Shown: positions 27,150 to 36,553 of the stretch, one piece after another
How positions within the stretch are numbered: the first letter of the stretch is position 1
Layout: each line of letters begins with the position of its first letter
DNA from: Moritella sp. 5
Lineage (GTDB): Bacteria; Pseudomonadota; Gammaproteobacteria; Enterobacterales; Moritellaceae
Direction of reading: 5' to 3'
Assembly: GCF_018219455.1 (NCBI RefSeq)
Contig: NZ_CP056122.1
Span: forward strand, 992,001-1,056,000
Length of the DNA: 64,000 nucleotides
Translations under genes and position numbers: made by a program
Notes under the pieces: model-generated
Database searches by the model: none
Seen by the model: the letters and a program-made list of their open reading frames with translations, nothing else
Told to the model about the DNA's origin: nothing

Positions 27150-29261
27150 ATGGACCATTTAAATCACGATATTGCCGCACACATTGCTGCGCTAGAAGTA
27201 CAACAGCAACAGCGTAAAAAGCAGGTGAGCCTGGCTCATGCCATCGATGCGATTAATGCTAAAGAACAACCTAGCGCAGACCCTATCGCTTTATACCAGA
27301 CGAATATGCGTGCGTTTGAGCAGTACATTCCCGATATTTACCAATCTTTTGTCAATTATCAACCAACTAAATTTGAATTAACGAGGGTTGATGACGCATT
27401 ACATTTGGTTGATGTGGATAATAACGTGGTATTAGGTGAAGATTATTTTCATGATAGTTTGATTGATTTTGAGCAGTTTCGAGTTAATCCTCAATTGGCT
27501 CGTATTGATTTTTCGGAAGAGATCGAGAGTGCTGCTGATTTCATTCATGTGAAATATCTTAATCAATTTATTAGGGCATTAAAGGGGATTAATAGCAAAC
27601 ATAAAGAAGAATTTGTCTTGCCTGAAGCGGTTAATATGATGGTGTGTTTCGGCTTAGGTTTGGGCTATTTCTTACCTGAAATGCTCAGCAAGCACAGTGT
27701 GAAACGGTTATATATTTATGAACCTGAGAATGATTTTTTCTATGCGAGTTTATTTACGCTAGATTGGGCTGATATTCTGCAACGTTTGGATGATAGTGGC
27801 AGCAGTTTACATTTATGCCTCGGGGCAGATGAAGATGTCTTTTTTAATGACATTTCGTATCAATTAATGACTAAAGGTCGTTATGATTCGACATTTAGTT
27901 TTTGTTATCAGCATTACCAAACAGAGCAAACAAATAGCGCGTTAGAAAAGTTCAATCAGAAAAATTTCCATGTCGCGTTCGGTTTAGGCTTTTTTGATGA
28001 TAGCTTAATGGCGCTGGCACATCAGTATCATACCTTAAATAGTCATGTACCTTTGTTAGCGAACGTAGAGCCATTACCGGAATGTGCAACACGATCTGTG
28101 TTTATATTAGGGAATGGTCCCTCACTTGATGAGCACATTGATTATATTCGAGAAAATCGAGACAAGGTATTACTTGTTAGTGGGGGGACGACCATTCGTG
28201 CTTTGCAGCAATATGGTATTACCCCTGACTTCCATCTAGAGATGGAGCGTACTAAGGTGACCTATACGGTTTTGAAATCGGTTGCTGATGATGCCTATTT
28301 AAGATCAATTCCACTCTTAACGCTAAACACTGTGACACCAGATGTGCTCAATTTATTTGATCGCAGCTTGATGGGGTTAAAATTACAAGAACCCTCAACT
28401 GAAATAATTCTGAATTCAGAGTTAGGCTGTGACAGTGATAATTTAACGCAATTGGTCTTTGCTAATCCTACGGTGTCTAATTTAGCCTTATCTTATTTCA
28501 CGCGAATGGGTTTTAAAAACATTTATTTGTTTGGCATTGATCTTGGCTTTTCTGGTGATGCGCATCACAGTAAAAAAAGTATTTATTACCATGAATCTGG
28601 AGAAGATAAGTTATTATTCGATAAGAAAAAACTATCTGGTTTCGTCTCTCCTGGTAATCATGTTGAAGAAGTTGAAACGACAATGATTTTCCAAATGTCT
28701 GCCAAAGGTATGGGCGAGTTATTAGACTTTTATCCAGATGTCAAATGCTACAACCTTGGCAATGGTATCAAGATTGAAAATGCCATACCAACTCATCAGG
28801 CCGATGTTGTATTGACAGATGAAGTGTTTGATAAAACTGAATTGGTTGATCGTATATTGGCGCATTATTCTGCAGATACGACGGTGTTAGCGAAGCAGTA
28901 CAGTGCGGTCTTAGAGCAGGATATATTTGTCCATTTTGTCGATAAAATGATTGCGATGGTTAATTCACCCGTTACCAGCCGTTATGATGCATTAGGGCAA
29001 CTACAACAACAATTTATGTTATTAAATAGCCAGCTTAAGACGAAGCATGCGTTCTTAGTTGAGTTATTAAACGGTACGTTACAGCATTGTCATGCTGCAC
29101 TCATTAAAATGTTATTGTTACCAGCAGACGCTGAGCAAGGCCTGGTTTATTATCAGCAGGGCATCGATATTTATATTAACTACCTTGAAGAAGCGAAGGT
29201 GAAATATAAGCGAGAACTGTTTGAAGTCGATCAAACGGATATTTCAGATATTTGGAAATAG
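27150..29261 (+). CDS. maf: Motility-associated factor (Maf) family flagellin glycosyltransferase
   Basis: Predicted to attach a nonulosonic acid (pseudaminic or legionaminic type) to flagellin serine/threonine residues in the cytoplasm, as Maf proteins do in Aeromonas, Campylobacter and Shewanella. The 703-aa protein has an N-terminal Maf domain (about 1-300), the central DUF115/MptE-like domain with a nucleotide-binding-type loop VFILGNGPSLDEHIDYIREN near 318-337, then VSGGTTIRALQQYGITPDFH, and a helical C-terminal domain from about 560. It starts 9 bp after the fliT-like gene. No sugar biosynthesis genes (neuB/pse) are in the window, so the donor must be made elsewhere. Confidence 0.9.
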   Translation: MDHLNHDIAAHIAALEVQQQQRKKQVSLAHAIDAINAKEQPSADPIALYQTNMRAFEQYIPDIYQSFVNYQPTKFELTRVDDALHLVDVDNNVVLGEDYFHDSLIDFEQFRVNPQLARIDFSEEIESAADFIHVKYLNQFIRALKGINSKHKEEFVLPEAVNMMVCFGLGLGYFLPEMLSKHSVKRLYIYEPENDFFYASLFTLDWADILQRLDDSGSSLHLCLGADEDVFFNDISYQLMTKGRYDSTFSFCYQHYQTEQTNSALEKFNQKNFHVAFGLGFFDDSLMALAHQYHTLNSHVPLLANVEPLPECATRSVFILGNGPSLDEHIDYIRENRDKVLLVSGGTTIRALQQYGITPDFHLEMERTKVTYTVLKSVADDAYLRSIPLLTLNTVTPDVLNLFDRSLMGLKLQEPSTEIILNSELGCDSDNLTQLVFANPTVSNLALSYFTRMGFKNIYLFGIDLGFSGDAHHSKKSIYYHESGEDKLLFDKKKLSGFVSPGNHVEEVETTMIFQMSAKGMGELLDFYPDVKCYNLGNGIKIENAIPTHQADVVLTDEVFDKTELVDRILAHYSADTTVLAKQYSAVLEQDIFVHFVDKMIAMVNSPVTSRYDALGQLQQQFMLLNSQLKTKHAFLVELLNGTLQHCHAALIKMLLLPADAEQGLVYYQQGIDIYINYLEEAKVKYKRELFEVDQTDISDIWK

Positions 29262-29333
29262 CAGACGTTAGTTTTATTTTAGTTAAGTAAGGTGAAAGTC
29301 GAAGGATAAAACTGCATATTACTATTACTTAGG

Positions 29334-29367
29334 TATAATCATAAGCCATTCAAACAGTTTGGCTTAT
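29334..29367 (+). promoter_or_regulatory. Promoter and start-codon hairpin of the Bcr/CflA gene
   Basis: TATAAT (29334-29339) is a perfect -10 with a poor -35. ATAAGCCA (29341-29348) pairs with TGGCTTAT (29360-29367), placing the ATG (29366) in the 3' arm. No Shine-Dalgarno is visible, and transcription would start about 20 nt before the ATG. Confidence 0.5.
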
Positions 29368-30556
29368 GATGAAAACATATTTTTTAATCCCTTTCCTTGC
29401 ACTATTATCCGCATTAACGCCCCTTGCTGTTGATATGTACCTGCCCGCGATGCCAAGTATTGCGAGCGATTTTAATGTCTCTATTGAGATTATTCAAACA
29501 ACCCTTAGTACCTATCTACTAGGTTTTGCAATTGGTCAGCTTTTTTATGGCCCACTGGCTGATAGTTATGGCCGTAAACCTGTGCTTATCTGTGGACTAA
29601 TTACTTATTTAATTGCCAGTATTGGCATTGTTTACGGTGATTCAATCGAACAATTTAAGTGGTTACGGTTATTGCAAGCGATAGGTGGCGGTGCTGCATC
29701 AGTGGTGGTTAGCTCACTGCTGCGTGATCTATTCTCTGGTTCATTGTTTTCTAAAATGATGTCTTATGTTGTATTATCAATGACATTAGCGCCGTTAGTT
29801 GCTCCGTTAATTGGTGCGCAGCTATTAGTGTGGTTTAGCTGGCACAGCATATTTGTGCTGCTCGGGATTATTACTGTGTTATGTATTGTGGTGAGTGCTA
29901 TCGGTATTAAAGAAACATTACCGAAAGAACGTCGGGTCGCGTTTAATTTACCGCAGGTATTTCGTAATTATTGGCTGATTTTATGTAATCGAAAAGTGCT
30001 TGGTTTAATGCTGTGTGGCGCGTTTAATGTGTCTGGTATGTTTGCCTTTTTAACTGCTTCACCATTTGTTTATATCGATTATTTTGGTATTGATGCACAA
30101 AGTTATGGTTACCTTTTTGCCTGTAATATTCTCGGCATGATGGTCGTGACATGGATGAATGCCAAGATTGTGATGCGTTATGGTTATCAACAAATATTAC
30201 GCGCGGGTATTATAATTAGTGCGGTGATTTCGGTATTATTTTGGGTGATAAATGTAAACCTAACGTTTGGCTTAGTTGGTCTGGTAATTTCGACCGTGGC
30301 TTATATATCATTGATTAGTTTAATCGGTTCGAATGTGATGACGGGAGTATTAGCCGAATTCCCTCATATATCGGGGACCGCTTCAGCGTTGTCTGCGACG
30401 ATCCGATTTGGGTTTGGTGCTATAGCAGGTTTAATTATCAGCATCTTACATGATGGAACACCATTGCCTATGATCATGGTGATTAGTGGTTGTGGTATAT
30501 TATCTTTCCTCAGTTATTTTATACTGACGGGTAGAGCAAATAATAAGGACAGTTAA
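29366..30556 (+). CDS. Bcr/CflA-family multidrug efflux transporter
   Basis: Major facilitator superfamily proton antiporter of the drug/H+ 12-helix type in the inner membrane; relatives export bicyclomycin, chloramphenicol or sulfonamides, but the substrate here is unknown. The 396-aa protein shows 12 hydrophobic segments, the Bcr-type N-terminus (ALTPLAVDMYLPAMPSIASD) and the loop 2-3 motif GPLADSYGRKPVL. A second in-frame ATG follows directly at 29369. Its stop overlaps the cinA start by one base (TAATG), so the two genes are coupled. Confidence 0.9.
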   Translation: MMKTYFLIPFLALLSALTPLAVDMYLPAMPSIASDFNVSIEIIQTTLSTYLLGFAIGQLFYGPLADSYGRKPVLICGLITYLIASIGIVYGDSIEQFKWLRLLQAIGGGAASVVVSSLLRDLFSGSLFSKMMSYVVLSMTLAPLVAPLIGAQLLVWFSWHSIFVLLGIITVLCIVVSAIGIKETLPKERRVAFNLPQVFRNYWLILCNRKVLGLMLCGAFNVSGMFAFLTASPFVYIDYFGIDAQSYGYLFACNILGMMVVTWMNAKIVMRYGYQQILRAGIIISAVISVLFWVINVNLTFGLVGLVISTVAYISLISLIGSNVMTGVLAEFPHISGTASALSATIRFGFGAIAGLIISILHDGTPLPMIMVISGCGILSFLSYFILTGRANNKDS

Positions 30557-31839
30557 TGCGGATTGAATTTATTAGTACTGGCGACGAAGTATTATCAGGT
30601 CAAATTGTCGATACCAATGCGGCATGGATATCACAATCTTTTTTTCATCAAGGTCGTGAGTTTACGCGCCGTCATACGGTTGCGGATGATCTTGAATCTC
30701 TCATTGATATTATTACGGAAACAAGCCTTCGTGCTGATGTGGTGATCATGAATGGCGGCTTAGGTCCAACATCAGATGATTTAAGTGCTGAAGCCGCGGC
30801 GAAAGCGATGGGCGTACCATTAACATTCTCTCAAGAGTGGTTCGCTCATTTAGTGGCTAAATATGCCAAATCTAATCGTACTTTGTCTGTGAGTGATGAA
30901 AAACAAGCTTGGTTGCCACAAGGTAGCGAAGTGGTTGATAATCCTGTTGGCACTGCATGTGGTTTTAGTTTTCAATTTAATCGTGCTCGCTTTTACTTTA
31001 CTCCTGGGGTGCCAAGTGAATTCAAACACATGGTTACCGAGCAAATACTACCCGATATCCAACAACGTTTTACGCCAGTAAAAATACCTACTTTAATTAA
31101 GATTAAAACATTTGGTATCTCGGAATCTGTGTTGAATGAGCGCTTAGCCGCATTGTCACTTCCCCAGTCAATTACGTTGGGTTTCCGGGTTGATTTTCCG
31201 ACTGTTGAAGTGAAATTATTATCGATAGTCCAAGCTGATTTAGCGAAGGCTAGAGAGCGAGTACTTGCAGAGCTTGGTGAGTTTGTGCTGTACGAAGGGG
31301 ATTATTCGTTTGCACAATACTTGCAAAATATAATACTCGAAAAAGGGCAAACATTATCGCTTGCGGAATCTTGTACTGGTGGACTTATCGCGAGTGAATT
31401 AATTGCTGTCGCGGGTAGCTCTGGTTACCTCGATTCGAGTCATGTTACTTATAGTAATGAATCTAAGAGTCGTTTAGTCAATGTCGATGAAACGACGATA
31501 GCTAACCACGGAGCTGTTTCAATAGAGGTTGCTGCCGAGATGGCTGAAGGCGCGATGCTGAATGCAGGGGTTGACTTTGGTATTGCTGTGTCCGGTATTG
31601 CTGGTCCAGGTGGCGGTAGCGAAGCAAAACCAGTCGGCACGGTTGCGTTTGCTCTGGCGAGTAAGGCACATACTTACAGTCAGTTGCTATTTATCCCGCG
31701 ATGGAGTCGTCAAGGGATCAGAACGGTGGCGTTATACGTAGCTTTAGATATGTTGAGAAGAGAGTTGTTGGGATTAAGTTTAGCGGCAGAATTTGGTTCG
31801 ATAGAGCGCCGAGGCTGTTGTGATACTGTGAGCTGTTAG
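30556..31839 (+). CDS. cinA: CinA family protein (NMN amidohydrolase / MocF-like)
   Basis: CinA proteins recycle pyridine nucleotides: the C-terminal domain deamidates nicotinamide mononucleotide, the N-terminal MoCF/COG1058 domain is linked to ADP-ribose hydrolysis in some members. The 427-aa protein has the MoCF domain at about 1-170 (STGDEVLSGQIVDTNAAWIS, NGGLGPTSDDLSAEAAAKAM) and the CinA C-terminal domain from about 255 (LAESCTGGLIASELIAVAGS, GIAGPGGGSEAKPVGTVAFA). It is longer than typical E. coli CinA-like proteins that have only one functional domain. Coupled to the upstream transporter; convergent with the next gene. Confidence 0.92.
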   Translation: MRIEFISTGDEVLSGQIVDTNAAWISQSFFHQGREFTRRHTVADDLESLIDIITETSLRADVVIMNGGLGPTSDDLSAEAAAKAMGVPLTFSQEWFAHLVAKYAKSNRTLSVSDEKQAWLPQGSEVVDNPVGTACGFSFQFNRARFYFTPGVPSEFKHMVTEQILPDIQQRFTPVKIPTLIKIKTFGISESVLNERLAALSLPQSITLGFRVDFPTVEVKLLSIVQADLAKARERVLAELGEFVLYEGDYSFAQYLQNIILEKGQTLSLAESCTGGLIASELIAVAGSSGYLDSSHVTYSNESKSRLVNVDETTIANHGAVSIEVAAEMAEGAMLNAGVDFGIAVSGIAGPGGGSEAKPVGTVAFALASKAHTYSQLLFIPRWSRQGIRTVALYVALDMLRRELLGLSLAAEFGSIERRGCCDTVSC

Positions 31840-31875
31840 TGCGGTATTACAATTTGTAGATTATATTATTCTAGC

Positions 31876-31915
31876 TGCGCAGTGATGATTTAAGTTATCA
31901 AATAATCACTGCGCA
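31876..31915. terminator. Bidirectional hairpin between cinA and the coiled-coil gene
   Basis: TGCGCAGTGAT (31876-31886) pairs with ATCACTGCGCA (31905-31915); loop of 18 nt that can pair further. It lies between convergent genes and has no T-run. Confidence 0.6.
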
Positions 31916-31920
31916 ATTCG

Positions 31921-32694
31921 TTACCATTTCTGTTTAGGTTGAAACAGCAGATCTAATTCATTCTTTTCGTTTTCTTTTTCTTGGCGATCTTTTAAATCAT
32001 CTGATGAAGCTTGAGTAAGTTGTTCGTTCACCTCATTAAGTAAAGAGGTGAGTGTTTGGTGTTTGTTAATAAGTGATTCATTTTTATCATTAATATTATT
32101 TAAGGTATCTATACCTTTACGGAGTAATTGCTTACAAGAGCCGAATTGACTCGTTGCCCGTGCTTCATAAGCCCGCTTCAATAAATTATCAATGTTGACG
32201 TTAAGTTGCATCAGTTCAAGTTTACGATCTTCAATCACAAATGTTTGGGTATTAAGTTTGCTTTTTGCATGCTCGACACGTAATACTGCGCGAATTTTTT
32301 TAATTTGTTGTAATAATATAATCGCTTCTCGATCTGAATTCGGAGAGCGAAACATTTTGTTTTCAGTCTGTGCTGGTGCATCTTTTAATTGGGCCATTTG
32401 CGCTTTAACATTAACTAAGCGTTGACGGACTTGTGGTAGGGAAGGGTCCATTTGTAATGTCGCTGTAAGTGAGTCATGCATACGGCTATGTAGCACTAAC
32501 GTAAGTACTTTACTGTAAGGTAGTGATGTTGAGTTTAGCAGCAGTTCTTCAGCTTCTTCAATTACTTGTCTGTGTTTTATGATTATCTGGCGTTTTTCGG
32601 TTTCAGCTTTACGCTTGTATTGTAAGATGATGTTATAACCGATCACCAAAAATAGTAGGACAGCAATCGCGATAATCATAAGAGTGAACTTCAT
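31921..32694 (-). CDS. Membrane-anchored coiled-coil protein of unknown function
   Basis: I do not recognise a named family. The 257-aa protein has one N-terminal transmembrane helix (about residues 4-24, hydrophobic ILMIIAIAVLLFLVIGYNII-type) followed by a basic stretch and a long cytoplasmic, largely helical region with coiled-coil character (about 25-110 and 120-240). It ends in a charged tail and the motif LDLLFQPKQKW. It lies 56 bp downstream of the histidine kinase gene on the same strand, so the two are probably cotranscribed and may act together. No catalytic motif is visible. Confidence 0.75.
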   Translation of the reverse strand: MKFTLMIIAIAVLLFLVIGYNIILQYKRKAETEKRQIIIKHRQVIEEAEELLLNSTSLPYSKVLTLVLHSRMHDSLTATLQMDPSLPQVRQRLVNVKAQMAQLKDAPAQTENKMFRSPNSDREAIILLQQIKKIRAVLRVEHAKSKLNTQTFVIEDRKLELMQLNVNIDNLLKRAYEARATSQFGSCKQLLRKGIDTLNNINDKNESLINKHQTLTSLLNEVNEQLTQASSDDLKDRQEKENEKNELDLLFQPKQKW

Positions 32695-32750
32695 TGTATA
32701 ATAGACCTAATTTTGCTGCGATATATAAGATGTTACTATAAATACTTTAG

Positions 32751-33488
32751 TTAAGGTAGTGTTAACGTGAAGATACCCCCACCAAGACTACCACCATTTT
32801 TTAGCGCGATATGTCCTATTTCCCCTTTAATTATATGCGCGCTAGCAATTAATCGAGCAAAATACAAGCCTAACCCAGTACGCCCTTGCTTACAACTTAA
32901 CTCGCCCATTGCACAGTGTTGTGCTTGTAACATGCTGTCAGGGTAGCCATCGCCATTATCGGCAATTTCGATCACAAGCTGTTTATTGACGACATTCGCC
33001 GTTACGAGGATTTGTCCTTTGCTGTAGCGTAATGCATTGATGAATACATCTGATAATAAGTAACTAATTAAATTGTGATCACAATACCAAGCGAGATCGA
33101 TATCGATATCGATATTAATTTCAATGTTATGAGTGTCACTATACATCTGATTTTTAATGCAAAACTCATTGAAATAATCTGAAATAAAGCATTCAGTAAT
33201 GTTTAATGGTAGCTGATCATGTTCATCACGGTATAAAGAAAGTACTTGGATTAAGCCGCTATTAAGACGTAATACTTCATAGTGTAAATCAGCGAGTTTA
33301 GCGCCATGTTTACGGTCATCTTGCGAGGGGGGGATATCTGCAGACATAGATTCAATTGATTGTAATAAGAGGCACAATGAATTTTTCATATCATGTACCG
33401 CAGATGTTAGGATCAACGCATAATCAACTGTGTCTTTACTTGGTTTAATGTTATCGTTTAAAGGGGTCATCATATTGTTGTTCGGCAT
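32751..33488 (-). CDS. Orphan soluble sensor histidine kinase
   Basis: Predicted two-component kinase that autophosphorylates on a histidine and passes the phosphate to an unknown regulator. The 245-aa protein has no transmembrane segment and no PAS, GAF or HAMP domain. The H-box is HDMKNSL with His32, followed by a dimerisation helix, then a HATPase domain: N-box around Asn151 (FINALRYSKG), G1 DNGDGYP (177-183), G2 GRTGLGL (202-208). No response regulator is nearby. It is divergent from cysB with 104 bp between and upstream of the coiled-coil membrane protein, which could supply the sensor or membrane role. Confidence 0.88.
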   Translation of the reverse strand: MPNNNMMTPLNDNIKPSKDTVDYALILTSAVHDMKNSLCLLLQSIESMSADIPPSQDDRKHGAKLADLHYEVLRLNSGLIQVLSLYRDEHDQLPLNITECFISDYFNEFCIKNQMYSDTHNIEINIDIDIDLAWYCDHNLISYLLSDVFINALRYSKGQILVTANVVNKQLVIEIADNGDGYPDSMLQAQHCAMGELSCKQGRTGLGLYFARLIASAHIIKGEIGHIALKNGGSLGGGIFTLTLP

Positions 33489-33580
33489 AAAAGTAATTAC
33501 CCCTAGGATATATTATTAAGAAGAAATAACAGTATTCTGCTATTGTTTTGTTAGAATACAATTAATTATTTGGTATATAG

Positions 33581-34567
<987 letters not shown>

Positions 34568-34589
34568 CTAGATAACTAGATAGTATTCA

Positions 34590-34623
34590 CTCGGCTAACA
34601 CCTTGTACTTAGCCGAGGGTATT
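34590..34623 (+). terminator. cysB terminator overlapping the end of the wax synthase gene
   Basis: CTCGGCTAA (34590-34598) pairs with TTAGCCGAG (34609-34617), loop 10 nt, followed by GGTATTTT. The 3' arm includes the stop codon of the convergent gene. Confidence 0.65.
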
Positions 34624-36213
34624 TTCAGCCTGTTTAGTTACTTTTTTTGGCTTCTTTTTGACTGTACTTTTATGATTACTTTTTATTTTCCTCACTTCTT
34701 TCTTCGCAGACCCCTGCACGACGGTAGAGCAAGCATTATCGTTAATCACACTAATTAACGCATGCATACTTTGTGACAGGCTATCATCATGGGTAAGCCG
34801 TGTGATTTGTTCGCTAACAATATCGATAGCACTACTCATTACGACTTGTTCTAACTCTGTAAATGCATCTTCGATGTAACCGGATAATTTCGTCAGGTCA
34901 GGCAGATTTGTTCGACATGCGATTAAACCAACATTGAGATTATTCATGTAACTATACAGTGTTATATTCAGTGACATGCCAGGTGGCAATGCTGATAACG
35001 GGAAGCATTCCTGCATTTCCGCGCCCATCATATAAACGGGCTTACGCGGTCCAGGCACATTAGAGATGAGTACATTACCGACCGGTGGTAACACATCATC
35101 GAGTTTCAATAACTCACTGATTATTGCTAACCCCTGGCTTGCTAATGTGTAACTCGTTAGCGCTTCATCTGATAATGACCTTGCTTCTTTTTTTAATTTA
35201 TCACAAGACTCTTTAATGGCCATCAATCGAGAGAGAGGAGTTGTATTGCTGTGACCTAATTCCACCATAGTAATTGCAATGCGGTTGTTTGATATGGTGT
35301 CGTTCAGTGCCCTAAGGTTCACCGGGATTTGTGCTGTTAGCGGCTGCTTAAGTTTATAATTAAGGCCGGATAAATAACGATGTAATGCGATATCACAAAT
35401 ACACACCACTACATCATTGATCGTTGTTCCCGCTATTTTTCCTATGTTCTTTACACGCGATAGTGGGAGTACGCTGGTTGCGGCTCGACGGGCACGTTTA
35501 GGACTCACTGAAAAAGGGGTTTTTGGTGCTGTAAATGGCGTTGGTATATTGGTTTTATAAACGTTGACTGCTTGTAATAATAGCCGAGAACCAAGTCCAA
35601 TAATCGAAGGTATTGCACGAACTTGTTTTGTTAATAAAGTGCTGTTTTGTTTTAATTTATGCACTAAACTCGATTTTATTTCAGGATCCGGTTGTTTACC
35701 CTCAAAACCTTTTAAGCTCCAAAATGCTTGTAATGGGCCTTCGGCTTGTTGTGATAAATAGCTAAGCATGATTTGGTTACCTTTAGCACCGTCGGTGAAA
35801 GCGTGATGCATTTTTAGATAAACAGCAAATTGATTGTTAGCGAGACCTGAAATTAAATGTATTTCCCATAATGGACGGTTACGGTCGAGCAGGTTGGAGT
35901 GAGCGTGTTCTATATACTCGATGAGTTGCTCTCGAGTTCCAGGTTGGGGTAAACGAACGCGGCGGACGTGATAATCAAGGTCTACATTATCATCTTCTTG
36001 CCAGTACATCATGCCCGAGTAAGCTGTATATAGTTTGTAATTAAAAGGTTTTTCTATTTGTGTGAATTGCATCAGTTGTTGATATAGGTCTGTACCATAA
36101 TCGGCTTGATAGTCATCCGGAATATCAAAAATTTGCATTGCAGCTACATGGTTTGGCCGTGATACCGTTTCGCAATATAGGAACCCCATATCGGGTAGAG
36201 TGAGCGCTTTCAT
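34609..36213 (-). CDS. Wax ester synthase / diacylglycerol acyltransferase (WS/DGAT)
   Basis: Bacterial WS/DGAT enzymes esterify acyl-CoA to fatty alcohols or diacylglycerol, making wax esters or triacylglycerol for storage. The 534-aa protein carries the catalytic motif HHAFTDG (His136, His137, Asp141, Gly142) in the N-terminal condensation-like domain, a typical PLWEIHLISGL before it, and the C-terminal PF06974-type domain (VLISNVPGPRKPVYMMGAEM, LSALPPGMSLNITLYSYMNN). The last 40 residues are lysine-rich and probably disordered. It stands alone between cysB and the second serine ammonia-lyase. Substrate choice cannot be read from sequence. Confidence 0.9.
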   Translation of the reverse strand: MKALTLPDMGFLYCETVSRPNHVAAMQIFDIPDDYQADYGTDLYQQLMQFTQIEKPFNYKLYTAYSGMMYWQEDDNVDLDYHVRRVRLPQPGTREQLIEYIEHAHSNLLDRNRPLWEIHLISGLANNQFAVYLKMHHAFTDGAKGNQIMLSYLSQQAEGPLQAFWSLKGFEGKQPDPEIKSSLVHKLKQNSTLLTKQVRAIPSIIGLGSRLLLQAVNVYKTNIPTPFTAPKTPFSVSPKRARRAATSVLPLSRVKNIGKIAGTTINDVVVCICDIALHRYLSGLNYKLKQPLTAQIPVNLRALNDTISNNRIAITMVELGHSNTTPLSRLMAIKESCDKLKKEARSLSDEALTSYTLASQGLAIISELLKLDDVLPPVGNVLISNVPGPRKPVYMMGAEMQECFPLSALPPGMSLNITLYSYMNNLNVGLIACRTNLPDLTKLSGYIEDAFTELEQVVMSSAIDIVSEQITRLTHDDSLSQSMHALISVINDNACSTVVQGSAKKEVRKIKSNHKSTVKKKPKKVTKQAENTLG

Positions 36214-36553
36214 TAATATTTCCCTAATTTTTGCAGAGCGGACAGCTAGCTACGTCGTGCGATTTGAATAGAATAAGTGACCTAATGAGTAGAGAATAAT
36301 TAAGTTGTAAAGTCATTAGCCTAGGTGTTAATCACTGCTATTTACACCTAAAAGCATGAGTGTTTATCTCATAGGCTGCTGAGTATTAAAAGAAATGCGT
36401 AATCAAAGGGGTGAGGGAAGCGTAATGCCTGTTATGGAGTGGTCTGTGGTTACTTTCTTTGTGGTATAAAAAAGCCAGAATAGTGACGAGCACATTCTGG
36501 CTTTTACTTTATCTAGACCCAAATAATTTATGCTTATTTAGGTTAGAGTCAGA
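36214..36553. other. Intergenic region upstream of the WS/DGAT gene
   Basis: 340 bp. It holds the terminator of the upstream sdaA (36466-36505) and presumably the WS/DGAT promoter. A short inverted repeat TAGGTGT (36322-36328) with ACACCTA (36344-36350) is the only other structure I see. No ORF. Confidence 0.5.
36466..36505 (-). terminator. sdaA terminator
   Basis: On the minus strand AAAAGCCAGAAT pairs with ATTCTGGCTTTT over a 12-nt loop, followed by TTTTTT. It lies about 50 bp after the sdaA stop. Confidence 0.88.

Noticed and set aside
5800-29261. Lateral (swarming) flagellar system
   Set aside because: Sigma-54 promoters, cheV-cheR linkage, tandem flagellins and flaG fit a polar system; no lateral-type regulator (LafK) or lafA-type single flagellin is seen.
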